A stretch of DNA of 64,000 bases, taken from assembly GCF_014199985.1 (NCBI RefSeq), contig NZ_JACHOS010000005.1, forward strand, positions 186,001-250,000, in the 5' to 3' direction. The position numbers and the translations under genes were made by a program. This document shows, piece by piece, positions 18,415 through 27,857 of the stretch. The notes beneath the pieces were generated by a model. That model was not told the origin of the DNA and did not search any database. It saw only the letters and a program-made list of their open reading frames with translations. The DNA comes from Methylorubrum rhodesianum. GTDB taxonomy: Bacteria; Pseudomonadota; Alphaproteobacteria; Rhizobiales; Beijerinckiaceae. Within the stretch, counting starts at the first letter, position 1. Each line of letters starts with the position of its first letter.

Positions 18415-18660
18415 TCATCTCTTGGCGCGGTCCATGCGGATGGCGGCCAGCGCGGCCAGGAACAGCAGCGGCGTGACGGCGGTGCCGACGGCGATCTCCG
18501 AGAGGGCGACGTCGGGCGCCTGGAGCGCAAGGAACAGCAAGCCGAGGACGAGCCCGTTGCCGGCCATCGCGAAGATCTGCCGCCGCGGATCGCGGGACAG
18601 CACCACGAGGAGGCCCGACAGGGCGGCGAGGAGCAGGAGCGCGGCAACGAGCAGGGTCAT
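18415..18660 (-). CDS. DUF4040/MbhD-like subunit of the Mrp-type antiporter
   Basis: 81 residues from ATG at 18660, overlapping the mrpG stop by four bases. The segment FLALQAPDVALSEIAVGTAV is the signature of the DUF4040 domain that in canonical Mrp is part of the MrpA C-terminus. Here it is a free three-helix subunit. The ND5-like N-terminal two-thirds of MrpA is nowhere in this operon. Confidence 0.87.
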   Translation of the reverse strand: MTLLVAALLLLAALSGLLVVLSRDPRRQIFAMAGNGLVLGLLFLALQAPDVALSEIAVGTAVTPLLFLAALAAIRMDRAKR

Positions 18661-18941
18661 CGCCGCTCCCCATCGCGGATGTGCAGGGCATGTCCCGTCA
18701 CGTGGCCAAGGAGCGCGCCGATCAGCAGGATCGCGAGCCAGATCGCGGCGCATTTGAGCACCCGCGGCGAGAGGCCGTCGGTCAGGCCGGCGGCGAGCAG
18801 AACCGCGCCGCCCCCGGCGACATTGACGAAGGTGACGGCGTGCAGCCGCTCCAGCGGCGTGCGCAGTCGCCAGAGGGCCGCCGCGGCGATCCAGGCGGAA
18901 AGGACCGCCAGCGCGAGGCAGAGCGCGACGCCCAGGCTCAC
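18657..18941 (-). CDS. mrpG: Mrp-type antiporter subunit G
   Basis: 94 residues with three hydrophobic helices and the MrpG signature LWRLRTPLERLHAVTFVNVAGG. The ATG at 18941 overlaps the mrpF stop by four bases. It is a structural membrane subunit of the complex. Confidence 0.9.
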   Translation of the reverse strand: MSLGVALCLALAVLSAWIAAAALWRLRTPLERLHAVTFVNVAGGGAVLLAAGLTDGLSPRVLKCAAIWLAILLIGALLGHVTGHALHIRDGERR

Positions 18942-19192
18942 AGCCAGCGCTCCTGGAACAGCGCGAAGAGCAGGGTGCCCGGCAGCGTCAGCACCGCGAG
19001 AATCAGCGCGAGGTCGATGGTCGCGGGCTGATCGAGGGCGAAGCTCAAGGCGACGAGGAGCAGCGTCGCGAGCGAGGTTGCGAACTGCACGGCGACGAGG
19101 CGGAACCGCAGGGCGGCGCGCCCGCTCGCGACCACGGCGAGGGCGAAAGGCGGCAGCAGCGCCAGGGCCGCGGCGAGCCAGAGTCCGGTCAT
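18938..19192 (-). CDS. mrpF: Mrp-type antiporter subunit F
   Basis: 84 residues from ATG at 19192; the longer open frame upstream is inside mrpE and is not used. Three helices with [19 protein letters not shown] and [18 protein letters not shown], matching MrpF. It begins ten bases after mrpE. Confidence 0.87.
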   Translation of the reverse strand: MTGLWLAAALALLPPFALAVVASGRAALRFRLVAVQFATSLATLLLVALSFALDQPATIDLALILAVLTLPGTLLFALFQERWL

Positions 19193-19202
19193 GCCAGCCA
19201 CC

Positions 19203-19673
19203 TCATACCAGCCATCTGGGATCGGGCGCGGGGCCGGGCCGGCCCAGCGAGTGGACCAGCGCCTCGTCGCGGCCGGGATCGGCGCGCAGGACGAAGCGGT
19301 CGGGGGTGAGCGAGGCGAGGAGCACGGCGCAGGCCCGGCGCCCGCGCTCGCCCGGATCGGTCTCGGGGCCGTGCGCGAAGGCGCGGCGGAGCGCGTGGCC
19401 CGGCTGCGCACCGGAGACCGCCGCGCGCAGAAGCACCCGCCCGGTCCGTACCGTCGCCGGGAGGAGGCCGGCGAGCGCCCGTCCGCCCTGGCGGAGCGTG
19501 CCCGCCGGAAAGGCGTAGCGCCGCGCCGCGTGCCCCCGGATGCGCCCGGCCCAGGCCGTCATCAGGCCCGCGACGATCGCGCCGGTCAGCGCCTCGTGCA
19601 GTCCGGCTTGGCCCGCCAGCCCCAGATAGAGGGCGAGCAGCCCGAACCAGATCGCGCCCGTCCGCAGCATCAT
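19203..19673 (-). CDS. mrpE: Mrp-type antiporter subunit E
   Basis: 156 residues, first gene of the operon. Hydrophobic N-terminus, then an amphipathic soluble domain with [18 protein letters not shown], the MrpE segment where T-P-x-T-x normally occurs, ending in HSLGRP. Two adjacent ATGs (19673 and 19670) could start it. The operon order E-F-G-DUF4040-B-C-D resembles Mbh/Mrp hybrids rather than the canonical ABCDEFG order. Confidence 0.86.
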   Translation of the reverse strand: MMLRTGAIWFGLLALYLGLAGQAGLHEALTGAIVAGLMTAWAGRIRGHAARRYAFPAGTLRQGGRALAGLLPATVRTGRVLLRAAVSGAQPGHALRRAFAHGPETDPGERGRRACAVLLASLTPDRFVLRADPGRDEALVHSLGRPGPAPDPRWLV

Positions 19674-19858
19674 CGTGGCGTCCCTTTCCCTCGGGCTAAC
19701 CCGGCGGGACGCCTTCCTGTTCTGCCGATCGGTCTTCCGTCGCGCCGGTGGAGGATCGTCGCAGCAAGCCTCGGCCCGCCCCTCGACACGGGGCGGGCAA
19801 GGTCGAGGACGCGGGTTGCAGGGCAGGAAAATCGGTGCAATAGCCCCGCCAGGGTGCG

Positions 19859-19877
19859 CGGTCCGACAGTCGGACCG
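19859..19877. promoter_or_regulatory. 19-bp perfect palindrome upstream of nhaA
   Basis: CGGTCCGAC, one central A, then GTCGGACCG. It lies 48 bases before the nhaA start in the 252-base region shared with the divergent Mrp operon. Perfect symmetry with a single central base suggests a dimeric repressor or activator site able to control both antiporters, or a short leader hairpin. Confidence 0.5.
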
Positions 19878-19925
19878 GCAGGTTTTCGCGCTGGTCGGGC
19901 CGCCAGCGGCAGGAAAGCTGTGCCT

Positions 19926-21107
19926 GTGTCGTCACCCACCCGTCGTCCTCTGTCGTCCCTGCGTGCCTTGCTGACGAGTGCGGCAGGGGGCGGTGTCGTG
20001 CTGATGGCCAGTGCCGCGCTGGCCCTGATCGTCGCCAACTCGCCGCTGGCCGATGCCTATTTCGGCGCACTCAAGACCTATCTCGGTCCGTTATCGGTGC
20101 TGCACTGGATCAATGACGGCCTCATGGCCGTGTTCTTCCTGCTCGTCGGCCTGGAGATCAAACGCGAGTTGCTGGACGGCCGGCTGCGCACCTGGCCCGA
20201 CCGGATCCTGCCGGGCTTTGCCGCGCTCGGCGGCATGCTGCTCCCGGCGCTGGTCTATGCCTCCGTCAACTGGCACTCGCCGGAAACGCTGCGCGGCTGG
20301 GCGATTCCGGCCGCCACCGACATCGCCTTCGCGCTGGGTGTGCTCGCGCTGCTGGGCTCCCGCGTGCCGGTTTCGCTCAAGGTGTTCCTGACCGCGCTCG
20401 CCATCATCGACGATCTCGGCGCGGTGATCATCATCGCCTTGTTCTACACGGCCGATCTGTCGCTGCCGATGATCGGCGGAGCGGCCCTGACCCTGGCGGT
20501 GCTCTATGGGCTGAACAAAGCCGGGGTCAGCCGCCTGTGGCCCTACCTCGCTCTCGGGCTGGTGCTGTGGGGCTTCGTGCTCCTGTCGGGCGTGCACGCG
20601 ACCATCGCCGGCGTTCTCCTGGCTCTCACGATCCCGCTGCGGCTGAGCGTCGGCAAGCCCGACGACCCGACCTCGCCGCTGCACATCCTCGAGCACGCCA
20701 TCCAGCCCTGGTCGGCCTTCCTCGTCCTGCCGATCTTCGGCTTCGCCAACGCGGGCGTGTCCCTGGCGGGGTTCAGCCCGCACATGCTGCTCGACCCGGT
20801 CACCCTGGGCGTGGCGCTGGGCCTGTTCCTCGGAAAGCAGCTCGGTGTGTTCGGTTGCGTGCTGGCGGCCGTCCGCTTCGGCTGGGCGCAGCGCCCCGCC
20901 GGGGCGGGCTGGATGCAGATCTACGGGGTCGCCCTGCTGTGCGGGGTCGGCTTTACCATGAGCCTGTTCATCGGCCTGCTGGCCTTCGCGCTGCGGCCCG
21001 AGCTGGAGGCAGAGACCAAGATCGGTGTGCTGGTCGGCTCGCTCGTCTGCATGGCCGCCGGCGCCATCGTGCTCCGGTTGGCGCCGCAGCACCCCGCCCG
21101 CCGCTGA
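19926..21107 (+). CDS. nhaA: Na+/H+ antiporter NhaA
   Basis: 393 residues from GTG at 19926 with AGGAAA nine bases upstream; a GTG two codons earlier is too close to that site. Eleven to twelve helices. Family motifs are complete: [39 protein letters not shown], and [16 protein letters not shown] with the paired Asp residues that bind Na+/H+. It exchanges internal sodium for external protons and is pH-regulated in known homologues. It is divergent from the Mrp-type operon, so this is a sodium/pH homeostasis locus. Confidence 0.95.
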   Translation: MSSPTRRPLSSLRALLTSAAGGGVVLMASAALALIVANSPLADAYFGALKTYLGPLSVLHWINDGLMAVFFLLVGLEIKRELLDGRLRTWPDRILPGFAALGGMLLPALVYASVNWHSPETLRGWAIPAATDIAFALGVLALLGSRVPVSLKVFLTALAIIDDLGAVIIIALFYTADLSLPMIGGAALTLAVLYGLNKAGVSRLWPYLALGLVLWGFVLLSGVHATIAGVLLALTIPLRLSVGKPDDPTSPLHILEHAIQPWSAFLVLPIFGFANAGVSLAGFSPHMLLDPVTLGVALGLFLGKQLGVFGCVLAAVRFGWAQRPAGAGWMQIYGVALLCGVGFTMSLFIGLLAFALRPELEAETKIGVLVGSLVCMAAGAIVLRLAPQHPARR

Positions 21108-21184
21108 GATCCGTCTCCGCGGCATCGATCGGCGGGGGCAGCCCCGCCCGTCCCTCTCTCTCTGGAAACAGGGGTGATCTCCCC

Positions 21185-21361
21185 ATGCGTCGTCAGTTGC
21201 CGAAGCGCCGTCCGGGCGCCATGGAAACTCGTCTGTCCGAATTGCTTCTGGCCATCTCGGGCGTGGTCCTGCTGGCGGCGGTCACCCTGCTGCTGTTGTC
21301 GTGGCTGACGGGCGACGCAAAGGGCTTTGTGGCCGGATACCTGCCGACACGGAGTTCGTAG
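21185..21361 (+). CDS. small single-pass membrane protein
   Basis: 58 residues. A basic N-terminus (MRRQLPKRRPG) is followed by one hydrophobic helix, LLLAISGVVLLAAVTLLLLS, and a short polar tail, so an N-in orientation is predicted. It starts 77 bases after nhaA and ends 27 bases before the potassium-channel gene on the same strand. It could be a small accessory subunit of either transporter; no family is recognised. Confidence 0.6.
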   Translation: MRRQLPKRRPGAMETRLSELLLAISGVVLLAAVTLLLLSWLTGDAKGFVAGYLPTRSS

Positions 21362-21388
21362 GCTCCGCTCCCTTCAATCCGGCGACCC

Positions 21389-22159
21389 ATGGCAAATCTG
21401 ACCGCGACGCTGCACGACCTGTACGAAGGCGATACGGGCCGGGCGCACCGCTTCCGTTACGCTCTGCTCGTGTTCGACGTGGCGACGATCGCCTTCGTCA
21501 TCGTCACCTCGTTCCTGCCGTTGATGCCCTGGATCATCGTCTGTGACGTGCTGCTGGGCCTCTGTGTGCTGCTCGACTTCGCCGCCCGTCTCCGCATCAG
21601 CCGCGCGCCCCTGCGCGAGTTCCTGCACCTGAGCACCTGGACCGACGTGATCGCGATCGCCTCGTTCCTCGCTCCTCTGGTTGTCGAGGGCGTCGGCTTC
21701 CTGCGGATCCTGCGCACCCTGCGCCTGCTCCGGACCTATCACCTGCTGGAGCGACTGAGGCAGGACAGCAAGCTGTTCCGCCGCAACGAGGACGTCATTC
21801 TGGCCGCCACCAACCTGGTGGTGTTCGTGTTCACGATGACCGGCATCGTCTTCGCGACGCAGCACAACACCAACCCGGCCATCCACACGCCGATCGACGC
21901 GCTCTACTTCACGGTCACCTCGCTGACGACGACGGGCTACGGCGACATCACCCTGCCGGGACCGACGGGTCGGCTGCTCTCGGTTTTTGTGATGATCTGC
22001 GGCGTGACGCTGTTCTTCCGTCTCGCCCAGGTGTTGTTCCGTCCCTACAAAGTGCGCTTCCCCTGCAACGCCTGCGGTCTGCAGCGCCACGAGACCGACG
22101 CCGTGCACTGCAAGGCCTGCGGCAACCTGCTGAAAATCCCCGACGAGGGGGCGAACTGA
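21389..22159 (+). CDS. voltage-gated potassium channel-like protein with C-terminal zinc ribbon
   Basis: 256 residues. Six helices in Kv order. S4 is visible as RILRTLRLLRTYHLLERLR with regularly spaced Arg. The pore helix and filter are SLTTTGYGDI, giving the canonical TxGYG potassium selectivity filter. After S6 comes a short linker and a cytoplasmic tail with two Cys pairs, CNAC and CKAC, about 17 residues apart: a rubredoxin-like zinc ribbon. That tail is uncommon in bacterial Kv channels and may sense metal or redox state. Confidence 0.88.
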   Translation: MANLTATLHDLYEGDTGRAHRFRYALLVFDVATIAFVIVTSFLPLMPWIIVCDVLLGLCVLLDFAARLRISRAPLREFLHLSTWTDVIAIASFLAPLVVEGVGFLRILRTLRLLRTYHLLERLRQDSKLFRRNEDVILAATNLVVFVFTMTGIVFATQHNTNPAIHTPIDALYFTVTSLTTTGYGDITLPGPTGRLLSVFVMICGVTLFFRLAQVLFRPYKVRFPCNACGLQRHETDAVHCKACGNLLKIPDEGAN

Positions 22160-22275
22160 GCCCCGTCGGGGCTAGGCCGGGGGTGAGCGCTCGGAACGCC
22201 GGATGAAGGGGGAGGGCTGCAACGCGACGAGTCGCGTGCGGCTCCCCGTAGGGTCAGGCCGAGCGGATGCCGGTT

Positions 22276-25200
22276 CTACCGGAAATTCCGCGCCCGCACC
22301 GGCAGCGCGGACGCCCTCGGGTCGGGCCGGACGCCCTGGCCGGTCTCGTCGCCGCGGCCGGTGCGGAGCGCGATGGTCTCCTCGTCCTCGCCGATCCGCC
22401 GCAGCAGGCCGGAGCGGTCGTAGAGCTCCGCCGCCACGAGGTGGACGACCGCGCCGGAGCGCTGCACCCGTCCGCGGCACGCCATCAGCCGGGCGCCGAG
22501 CACGACCCGGCGCTGCCGGTCGAACAGTTCGGGGCGGACGATCAGGTTGGCGATGCCGGTCTCGTCCTCCAGGGTCATGAACATCGTGCCCTTGGCCGAG
22601 CCCGGCCGCTGGCGCATCAGCACGAGCCCGGCCACGACGATGCCCGCCCCGTCGCGCGCCCGATCCAGCGCCGCGCAGGGCTGCGCGCCCAGACCGGTGA
22701 GGGTTTCGCGCAGGAAGGCGAGGGGGTGCGCGCGCAGGCTGAGGCCCTTGGCGCAGTAATCGGCCACCACCTCGCCACCCGCGCTCATCGCGGGCAGCGA
22801 CACGGCGGGTTCGGCTCCTTGCGCCGGGTCGGCTCCCTTGGTTTCAGATAAAGCGGTGAAGAGGGGCAGGGGATCGGGACGCAGGGCCTTGGCCGCCCAG
22901 GCCGCCTCGCGCCGGCTGAGGCCGAGCGAGCGGAACGCGTCGGCCCGCACGAGGCAGGTGAGGGAGGCCGCCGGAAGGCCCGCCCGGTCCGACAGCTCGG
23001 ACAGGGCAGCGAAGGGCCGCCGGCCGCGCGCCGTCACGAGGCGCTGCCCGTCCCGCTCGGGCAGGCCGCCGGCGAGGCGCAGGCCCAGGCGCACCGCGAA
23101 CAATTTTCGGCCATCACCGAGGGATTCCAGGGTGCAATCCCATTCCGAATAATTCACGTCGAGGGGACGGATCACGACGCCGTGGGCGCGGGCGTCGCGG
23201 ACGATCTGCGCGGGGGCGTAGAAGCCCATCGGCTGCGCGTTGAGGAGCGCAGCGCAGAAGACGTCCGGGTGGTGGCACTTCATCCACGAGGAGGCGTAGG
23301 CCAGGAGTGCGAAGGAGGCGGCATGGCTCTCCGGGAAGCCGTAGGATCCAAAGCCTTCGAGCTGCTTGAAGGTGCGTTCGGCGAAATCGCGCGCGTAGCC
23401 GTTGGCGACCATGCCCTCGACCAGGCGGTCGTGGAAGCGGTGGACGCCGCCGGTGAACTTGAAGGTCGCCATGGAGCGGCGCAGCTCGTCGGCTTCCGTC
23501 GCCGAGAAGCCGGCGGCCACCATCGCCACCTGCATCGCCTGCTCCTGGAATAACGGCACGCCCAGCGTCTTCTCCAGCACCGCCTTCAGCTCAGGTGTGG
23601 GGTAGGTGACCTCTTCACGCTTCTCCCGACGGCGGATGTAGGGATGGACCATGTCGCCCTGGATCGGGCCGGGGCGCACGATCGCCACCTCGATCACGAG
23701 GTCGTAGAAGGTCTTGGGCTTCATCCGCGGCAGCATCGCCATCTGCGCGCGGCTCTCGATCTGGAACACGCCGAGGGTATCGGCGCGCCGGATCATCGCG
23801 TAGGTCGCGTCGTCCTCCGGCGGGATCGAGGCGAGGTCGTACGGGTCGTTCTTGACCTCGGCCAGAAGGTCGAAGGCGCGGCGCAGGCAGCCGAGCATGC
23901 CGAGCCCGAGCACGTCGACCTTCATGAATTTCAGGGCGTCGATGTCGTCCTTGTCCCATTCGATGACCTGACGGTCGGCCATCGCCGCGGGCTCGACCGG
24001 GACCAGCTCGTCGAGGCGGTCCAGCGTCAGCACGAAGCCGCCGGGATGCTGCGAGAGGTGGCGCGGCGTGCCGATCAGCTCGCGGGCGATCTCGAGCGTC
24101 AGGCGCAGGCGCCGGTCGTCGGGGTTGAGGTTGAGTTCGCGCAGCTCCCGCTCGCCGACGCCCTCGCTGCTCCAGGACCAGGTCATGCGGTTGAGGGCGC
24201 CGGTCACGTCCTCGGGCAGGCCCATCACCTTGCCGACCTCGCGGAGCGCCCCCCGCGAGCGGAAGCGGCTGACGATGGCGGTGAGCGCCGAGCGGTGGCG
24301 GCCGTAGGTCTGAAAGATCCACTGGATCACCTCCTCGCGGCGCTCGTGCTCGAAATCGACGTCGATGTCGGGCGGCTCGCGGCGCGCCTCGGAGACGAAG
24401 CGCTCGAACAGCAGGTTCTGCTGCATCGGGTCGATCGAGGTGATCCGCAGGCAGAAGCAGACCGCGGAATTGGCCGCCGAGCCGCGGCCCTGGCACAAAA
24501 TCTTCTGCTCGTTCGCGAAACGGACGATCGATTCGACCGTGAGGAAGTAGGGCGCGTAAGCCAGGCGCCCGATCAGGTCGAGTTCGTGGCGCAGCTGGCG
24601 CGCCACCGCCTCCGGCACGCCGTGGGGATAGCGCGTCTCGGCCCCGGCCCAGGCCAGCGTCTCCAGGCGCTCCTGCGGCGAGAGCCCGTCCTCGCGGACC
24701 TCGGTCGGGTAGGTGTAGGCGAGGTGGTCCAGCGAGAAGGTGCAGGCGGCACTGATCTCGCCCGCCCGCGCCAGCGCCTCGGGGAAGCGGGCGAACAGGC
24801 GCGCGGTCTCCTCCGGGGGTTTGAGGAAGCGGTCGGCGTGACGCTCCTTGGCGAAGCCCGCCCGGTCGATGGTGAGCCCGAGCCGGATACAGGTCACCAC
24901 ATCCTGCAGGCGCCGCCGTCCCGCGACGTGGTAGAGGATGTCGCCGGTGGCGACGGTGGGCACCCGGGCGGCCCGCGCGGCGGCGGCCACCGTATCGAGC
25001 CGGTCCGCGTCGTCGGGCCGGAAGCGTCGGGTCAGCGCGCAGGAGGCGCGGGCGCCGAACGTCTTCTTGAGTTGGACGAGCGCTGCGGAGAGGCCGGGCT
25101 CCGGATGCTCGGCCAGCAGAATGGCGAGAAGCCCCTCCTGCCATTGTTCGAGATCGGCCCAAGTCAGGCGGCAGCGGCCCTTGCCACCCCGCGCCTTGCC

Positions 25201-25494
25201 CAGGCTGAGCAGGCGGCAGAGCCGGCCATAGGCGGCGCGGTCGGTCGGATAGACGAGCACCGGCAAAGAGTCGTCGAGGTCGAGCCGGCAGCCGACGACG
25301 AGGCGCACGCCCGTCACCTTCGACGCCTGATGTGCCCGCACCATCCCGGCGAGCGAACCGTGATCGGTGACGCCGAGAGACGGGATGCCGAGCAGAGCCG
25401 CAGCGGAAAAAAGCTCCTCCGGGCTCGATGCCCCGCGCAGGAAGGAGAAGTGCGTCGTGACCTGAAGCTCCGGGATGGTCATGTTGATGTGCAT
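22276..25494 (-). CDS. dnaE2: error-prone DNA polymerase III alpha subunit (ImuC/DnaE2)
   Basis: 1072 residues from ATG at 25494; a second ATG at 25482 ([20 protein letters not shown]) is equally plausible. N-terminal PHP domain ([29 protein letters not shown]), then the polymerase III palm with the catalytic acidic cluster [15 protein letters not shown] and [16 protein letters not shown]. The C-terminal OB fold includes [14 protein letters not shown]. It lacks the long C-terminal tau-binding region of DnaE1, as is usual for DnaE2. It performs translesion synthesis together with ImuA and ImuB after DNA damage. Confidence 0.95.
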   Translation of the reverse strand: MHINMTIPELQVTTHFSFLRGASSPEELFSAAALLGIPSLGVTDHGSLAGMVRAHQASKVTGVRLVVGCRLDLDDSLPVLVYPTDRAAYGRLCRLLSLGKARGGKGRCRLTWADLEQWQEGLLAILLAEHPEPGLSAALVQLKKTFGARASCALTRRFRPDDADRLDTVAAAARAARVPTVATGDILYHVAGRRRLQDVVTCIRLGLTIDRAGFAKERHADRFLKPPEETARLFARFPEALARAGEISAACTFSLDHLAYTYPTEVREDGLSPQERLETLAWAGAETRYPHGVPEAVARQLRHELDLIGRLAYAPYFLTVESIVRFANEQKILCQGRGSAANSAVCFCLRITSIDPMQQNLLFERFVSEARREPPDIDVDFEHERREEVIQWIFQTYGRHRSALTAIVSRFRSRGALREVGKVMGLPEDVTGALNRMTWSWSSEGVGERELRELNLNPDDRRLRLTLEIARELIGTPRHLSQHPGGFVLTLDRLDELVPVEPAAMADRQVIEWDKDDIDALKFMKVDVLGLGMLGCLRRAFDLLAEVKNDPYDLASIPPEDDATYAMIRRADTLGVFQIESRAQMAMLPRMKPKTFYDLVIEVAIVRPGPIQGDMVHPYIRRREKREEVTYPTPELKAVLEKTLGVPLFQEQAMQVAMVAAGFSATEADELRRSMATFKFTGGVHRFHDRLVEGMVANGYARDFAERTFKQLEGFGSYGFPESHAASFALLAYASSWMKCHHPDVFCAALLNAQPMGFYAPAQIVRDARAHGVVIRPLDVNYSEWDCTLESLGDGRKLFAVRLGLRLAGGLPERDGQRLVTARGRRPFAALSELSDRAGLPAASLTCLVRADAFRSLGLSRREAAWAAKALRPDPLPLFTALSETKGADPAQGAEPAVSLPAMSAGGEVVADYCAKGLSLRAHPLAFLRETLTGLGAQPCAALDRARDGAGIVVAGLVLMRQRPGSAKGTMFMTLEDETGIANLIVRPELFDRQRRVVLGARLMACRGRVQRSGAVVHLVAAELYDRSGLLRRIGEDEETIALRTGRGDETGQGVRPDPRASALPVRARNFR

Positions 25495-25522
25495 CACGTC
25501 CGACCGAAGTCGGACGTGATGC
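25491..25522 (-). promoter_or_regulatory. 14-bp perfect inverted repeat at the dnaE2 start
   Basis: GCATCACGTCCGAC (25491-25504) and GTCGGACGTGATGC (25509-25522) pair perfectly around a CGAA loop on the plus strand (TTCG on the transcript). The dnaE2 ATG at 25494 is inside the hairpin stem, and the second ATG at 25482 lies just past it. No Shine-Dalgarno sequence is visible before either ATG. In the imuB-dnaE2 transcript this hairpin would hide the first start codon, suggesting translational control or a processing site. Confidence 0.6.
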
Positions 25523-25588
25523 GTTCGGCGGACCACCGCCGCCCCGCGGTCGCGGGGGCGGCCAGCGATGGATCATCGCCGGCCGGTT

Positions 25589-27103
25589 TCATGCCTCGCC
25601 GAGCCCGTGCAGCCACCAGCGCCCCTGCGCCTCCATCGGCCCGTCGCGAAACAGCCAGAAGCGCTCGCCGTCTTCCGTCTCGACCCGGTAATAGTCACGG
25701 GTGAGGTCGGTCTCCGCCTCCGCCACCCACCACTCGCCGAGGATGCGCTCCGGCCCGTCGGCCCGCGCGATGCGGTGACGGATGTTGCGCCAGACGAAGA
25801 ACAGGGGCGGCGCGTCGGGGATCTCGGCCACGGCCGAGACGGGTTCGGGCGGCGCGAGGAGGCGGACCGGGCGGGGCAGGTCGGCGGGCCAGACCGCGCC
25901 GAGAGGGGCGGCGAGCGCCGGCACGCGCCGCACCGCCCGCTCGGGGAGGTCGCTCTCCACCGGCGCCAACCGGTAGACGCGGGCGGCGCCGAGGCGCACC
26001 AGCAGGGTATCGACCAGAGCGGCGAGGTCCGGCACCTGCGGGCCGGCAGCGAGATGGCTCGCGAGATGGCTTTCCTGGGTCTCGGCCAGCGGCTCGACGC
26101 GGGAGGCGGTCAGAACCGCCTCCTCGATGCCGAAGCCGGGATCGACGAGGGCGAGGCGCTCGGCCAGCAGCCGGGCGAGATGGGCGGCATCGCGGCTCGG
26201 CCTCGCCGTGCCGATCCGGATCGCCTGGTCGAGGCGGTCCACGCGGGTGAAGACGAGATCGAGCCGTCGCGTCCCGAGGCCGCGCCGCTCCAACTCCGAA
26301 ACGAGCCGGGCGCAAAGATCGGCGGTGACCCGCTCCAGACTCTCGCGGGCACCGACCGGTTCGGCGAAGCGCAGGGCCGCGCGCGGGGTCTCGGGCGCGG
26401 CGAGCGCCGTCAGCGGCTCCGGCTCGCGGCCGAGCGCCCGGTCGAGGCGGAACAGCAATTCGGGGCCGAAGCGCAGCCGCAGGGCGGCCCGCGGCTTGTC
26501 GACGAGCTGGCCGACGCGCGTCAGGCCGACATCCCGAAGACCGCGCAAAGCCTCGAGGCCGAGCCGCAGGGCCGCCATCGGCAGGGGTGCCAGGGCCTGC
26601 GCCGCGCCCCCCGGCGGCACGATCCCGCCCGCGCCGAAGCGGGCCAGAGCCCAAGCGCAGCCCGGCGTGTCGGCGAGCGCGAGCCGCGCCGCGATGCCCG
26701 TTCGCTCCAGGCGGGCGGAGAGATCGGTGAGCAAGGATGCCTCGCCGCCGAAGAGATGGGCGGCGCCGGCGACGTCGATCAGGAGCCCGTCGGGCGGATC
26801 GATCGCCACGATCGGGGCGTAGCGCTGGCACCACAGGCCGAGCCGTTCCAGCGCCGCCGCGTCCGCCTCGGGGGCGGCCGGGACCAGGTGGAGGCCCGGC
26901 ACCAGCGCCCCGGCATGGGCCGCGCTCATGCCGGGCGACAGGCCGAGGCGGCGCGCGGCCGCGTCCACGCCGGCCAGCACGCGCCGGGCGCCGTCCTGCG
27001 CCACGGTGGCGAGCGGCTCATCGGGCGGCGCGGCGCTGGACCTGCTCCGGCGCAGCCGGTCGGTCGGCCAGGCCGGCAGGTACAGCGAGACGACCCTGGG
27101 CAT
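25589..27103 (-). CDS. imuB: Y-family polymerase-like protein ImuB
   Basis: 504 residues. The sequence has the Y-family layout: palm start VVSLYLPAWPTDRLRR, fingers, thumb with GLRDVGLTRVGQLVDKPRAALRLRFG, and little finger. However, the catalytic acidic residues of active Y-family polymerases are not seen at the expected places (the N-terminal motif reads LYLPAWP instead of xDxDxF), as known for ImuB. It acts as a scaffold that links ImuA and the beta clamp to DnaE2. It overlaps the end of imuA by 86 bases in another frame. Confidence 0.93.
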   Translation of the reverse strand: MPRVVSLYLPAWPTDRLRRSRSSAAPPDEPLATVAQDGARRVLAGVDAAARRLGLSPGMSAAHAGALVPGLHLVPAAPEADAAALERLGLWCQRYAPIVAIDPPDGLLIDVAGAAHLFGGEASLLTDLSARLERTGIAARLALADTPGCAWALARFGAGGIVPPGGAAQALAPLPMAALRLGLEALRGLRDVGLTRVGQLVDKPRAALRLRFGPELLFRLDRALGREPEPLTALAAPETPRAALRFAEPVGARESLERVTADLCARLVSELERRGLGTRRLDLVFTRVDRLDQAIRIGTARPSRDAAHLARLLAERLALVDPGFGIEEAVLTASRVEPLAETQESHLASHLAAGPQVPDLAALVDTLLVRLGAARVYRLAPVESDLPERAVRRVPALAAPLGAVWPADLPRPVRLLAPPEPVSAVAEIPDAPPLFFVWRNIRHRIARADGPERILGEWWVAEAETDLTRDYYRVETEDGERFWLFRDGPMEAQGRWWLHGLGEA

Positions 27104-27803
27104 CGCAGGCCTCCACGATCCAAGCGCCCGGGGACCCGCCGCGGCTGCGCTGCAATTCGAGCCGCCAGCGCGGGCGGCCCATATGACGGTCCGTGCGACG
27201 GTTCATGCTGTCCGAGGGAGCGGGCGCCACCCGCCAGCGGGTTCGGGCGGCGGAGGGCTCCGGATCGGCGGCCTCGCCGGCGCAAAGGCGGTGCACGACG
27301 AGCGCGGTGACGCCGGACCCCTCGGCCGCGAGCTGCAGCCGGCGGGAGGGGGTGAGCGTCATGCGGGTAAGCTCGCCGACGACGCCGGCCAGTCCCCGAT
27401 GGCGCAGGCCCTCCTCCATGGCCGGCAGCACCTCGGCATCGCGCCACGTCTCGCAGTAGACGACCCGGTCGGGGTGGAGGCCGACGCGGGCCAGCGCCGG
27501 AGCGAACAGGTCGCGGCTGTGCAGGCACCACAGCACCGGACCGTCGAGCCGAGCCAGGATGCCGCCGGCGAACAGCACGGCGGTGGCAGCGTAGCGCCCG
27601 CGCGGGCCGCCCTCGTGGATCTGGTGGAGTGCCCCGCGCGCCAGCCCGCCGCCGGGCAGGGCCGCGTCGAGCTCCGCGACGCCGAAGGGCAGGGTGGGGA
27701 CGGCCTCGGTCCCGGCGCCGGACCCGGCACCAAGCCCGGCGGGTTCCGTCAGCCGACGAAGCTCGGCCAGCGTCGGCGCGTCGGGGGAGCGGGGAGGGGG
27801 CAT
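27018..27803 (-). CDS. imuA: SOS mutagenesis protein ImuA
   Basis: 261 residues, of the RecA/SulA-related ImuA family. It shows LPFGVAELDAALPGGGLARGALHQIHEG at the RecA-like N-terminus, where the Walker A lysine is absent, and LWCLHSRDLFAPALARVGL. The C-terminal third includes RPRWRLELQRSRGG, the conserved ImuA tail. It is the first gene of the imuA-imuB-dnaE2 operon and has a LexA box 40 bases upstream. It interacts with ImuB in damage-induced mutagenesis. Confidence 0.92.
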   Translation of the reverse strand: MPPPRSPDAPTLAELRRLTEPAGLGAGSGAGTEAVPTLPFGVAELDAALPGGGLARGALHQIHEGGPRGRYAATAVLFAGGILARLDGPVLWCLHSRDLFAPALARVGLHPDRVVYCETWRDAEVLPAMEEGLRHRGLAGVVGELTRMTLTPSRRLQLAAEGSGVTALVVHRLCAGEAADPEPSAARTRWRVAPAPSDSMNRRTDRHMGRPRWRLELQRSRGGSPGAWIVEACDAQGRLAVPAGLADRPAAPEQVQRRAAR

Positions 27804-27842
27804 GGGTCCGGGTACGGGGGTTGGCGTTCGCGGCTGCTTTTA

Positions 27843-27857
27843 GAACAAAGAGTGAAC
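27843..27857 (-). promoter_or_regulatory. LexA (SOS) box of the imuA operon
   Basis: GAAC-AAAGAGT-GAAC reads exactly as the alphaproteobacterial LexA consensus GAAC-N7-GAAC (GTTC-N7-GTTC on the coding strand). It lies 40 bases upstream of the imuA ATG. LexA should repress the cassette until RecA filaments trigger its cleavage. Confidence 0.9.

Noticed and set aside
23644..25704. 686-residue open frame opposite dnaE2
   Set aside because: Antisense shadow with skewed His/Arg/Gln composition.
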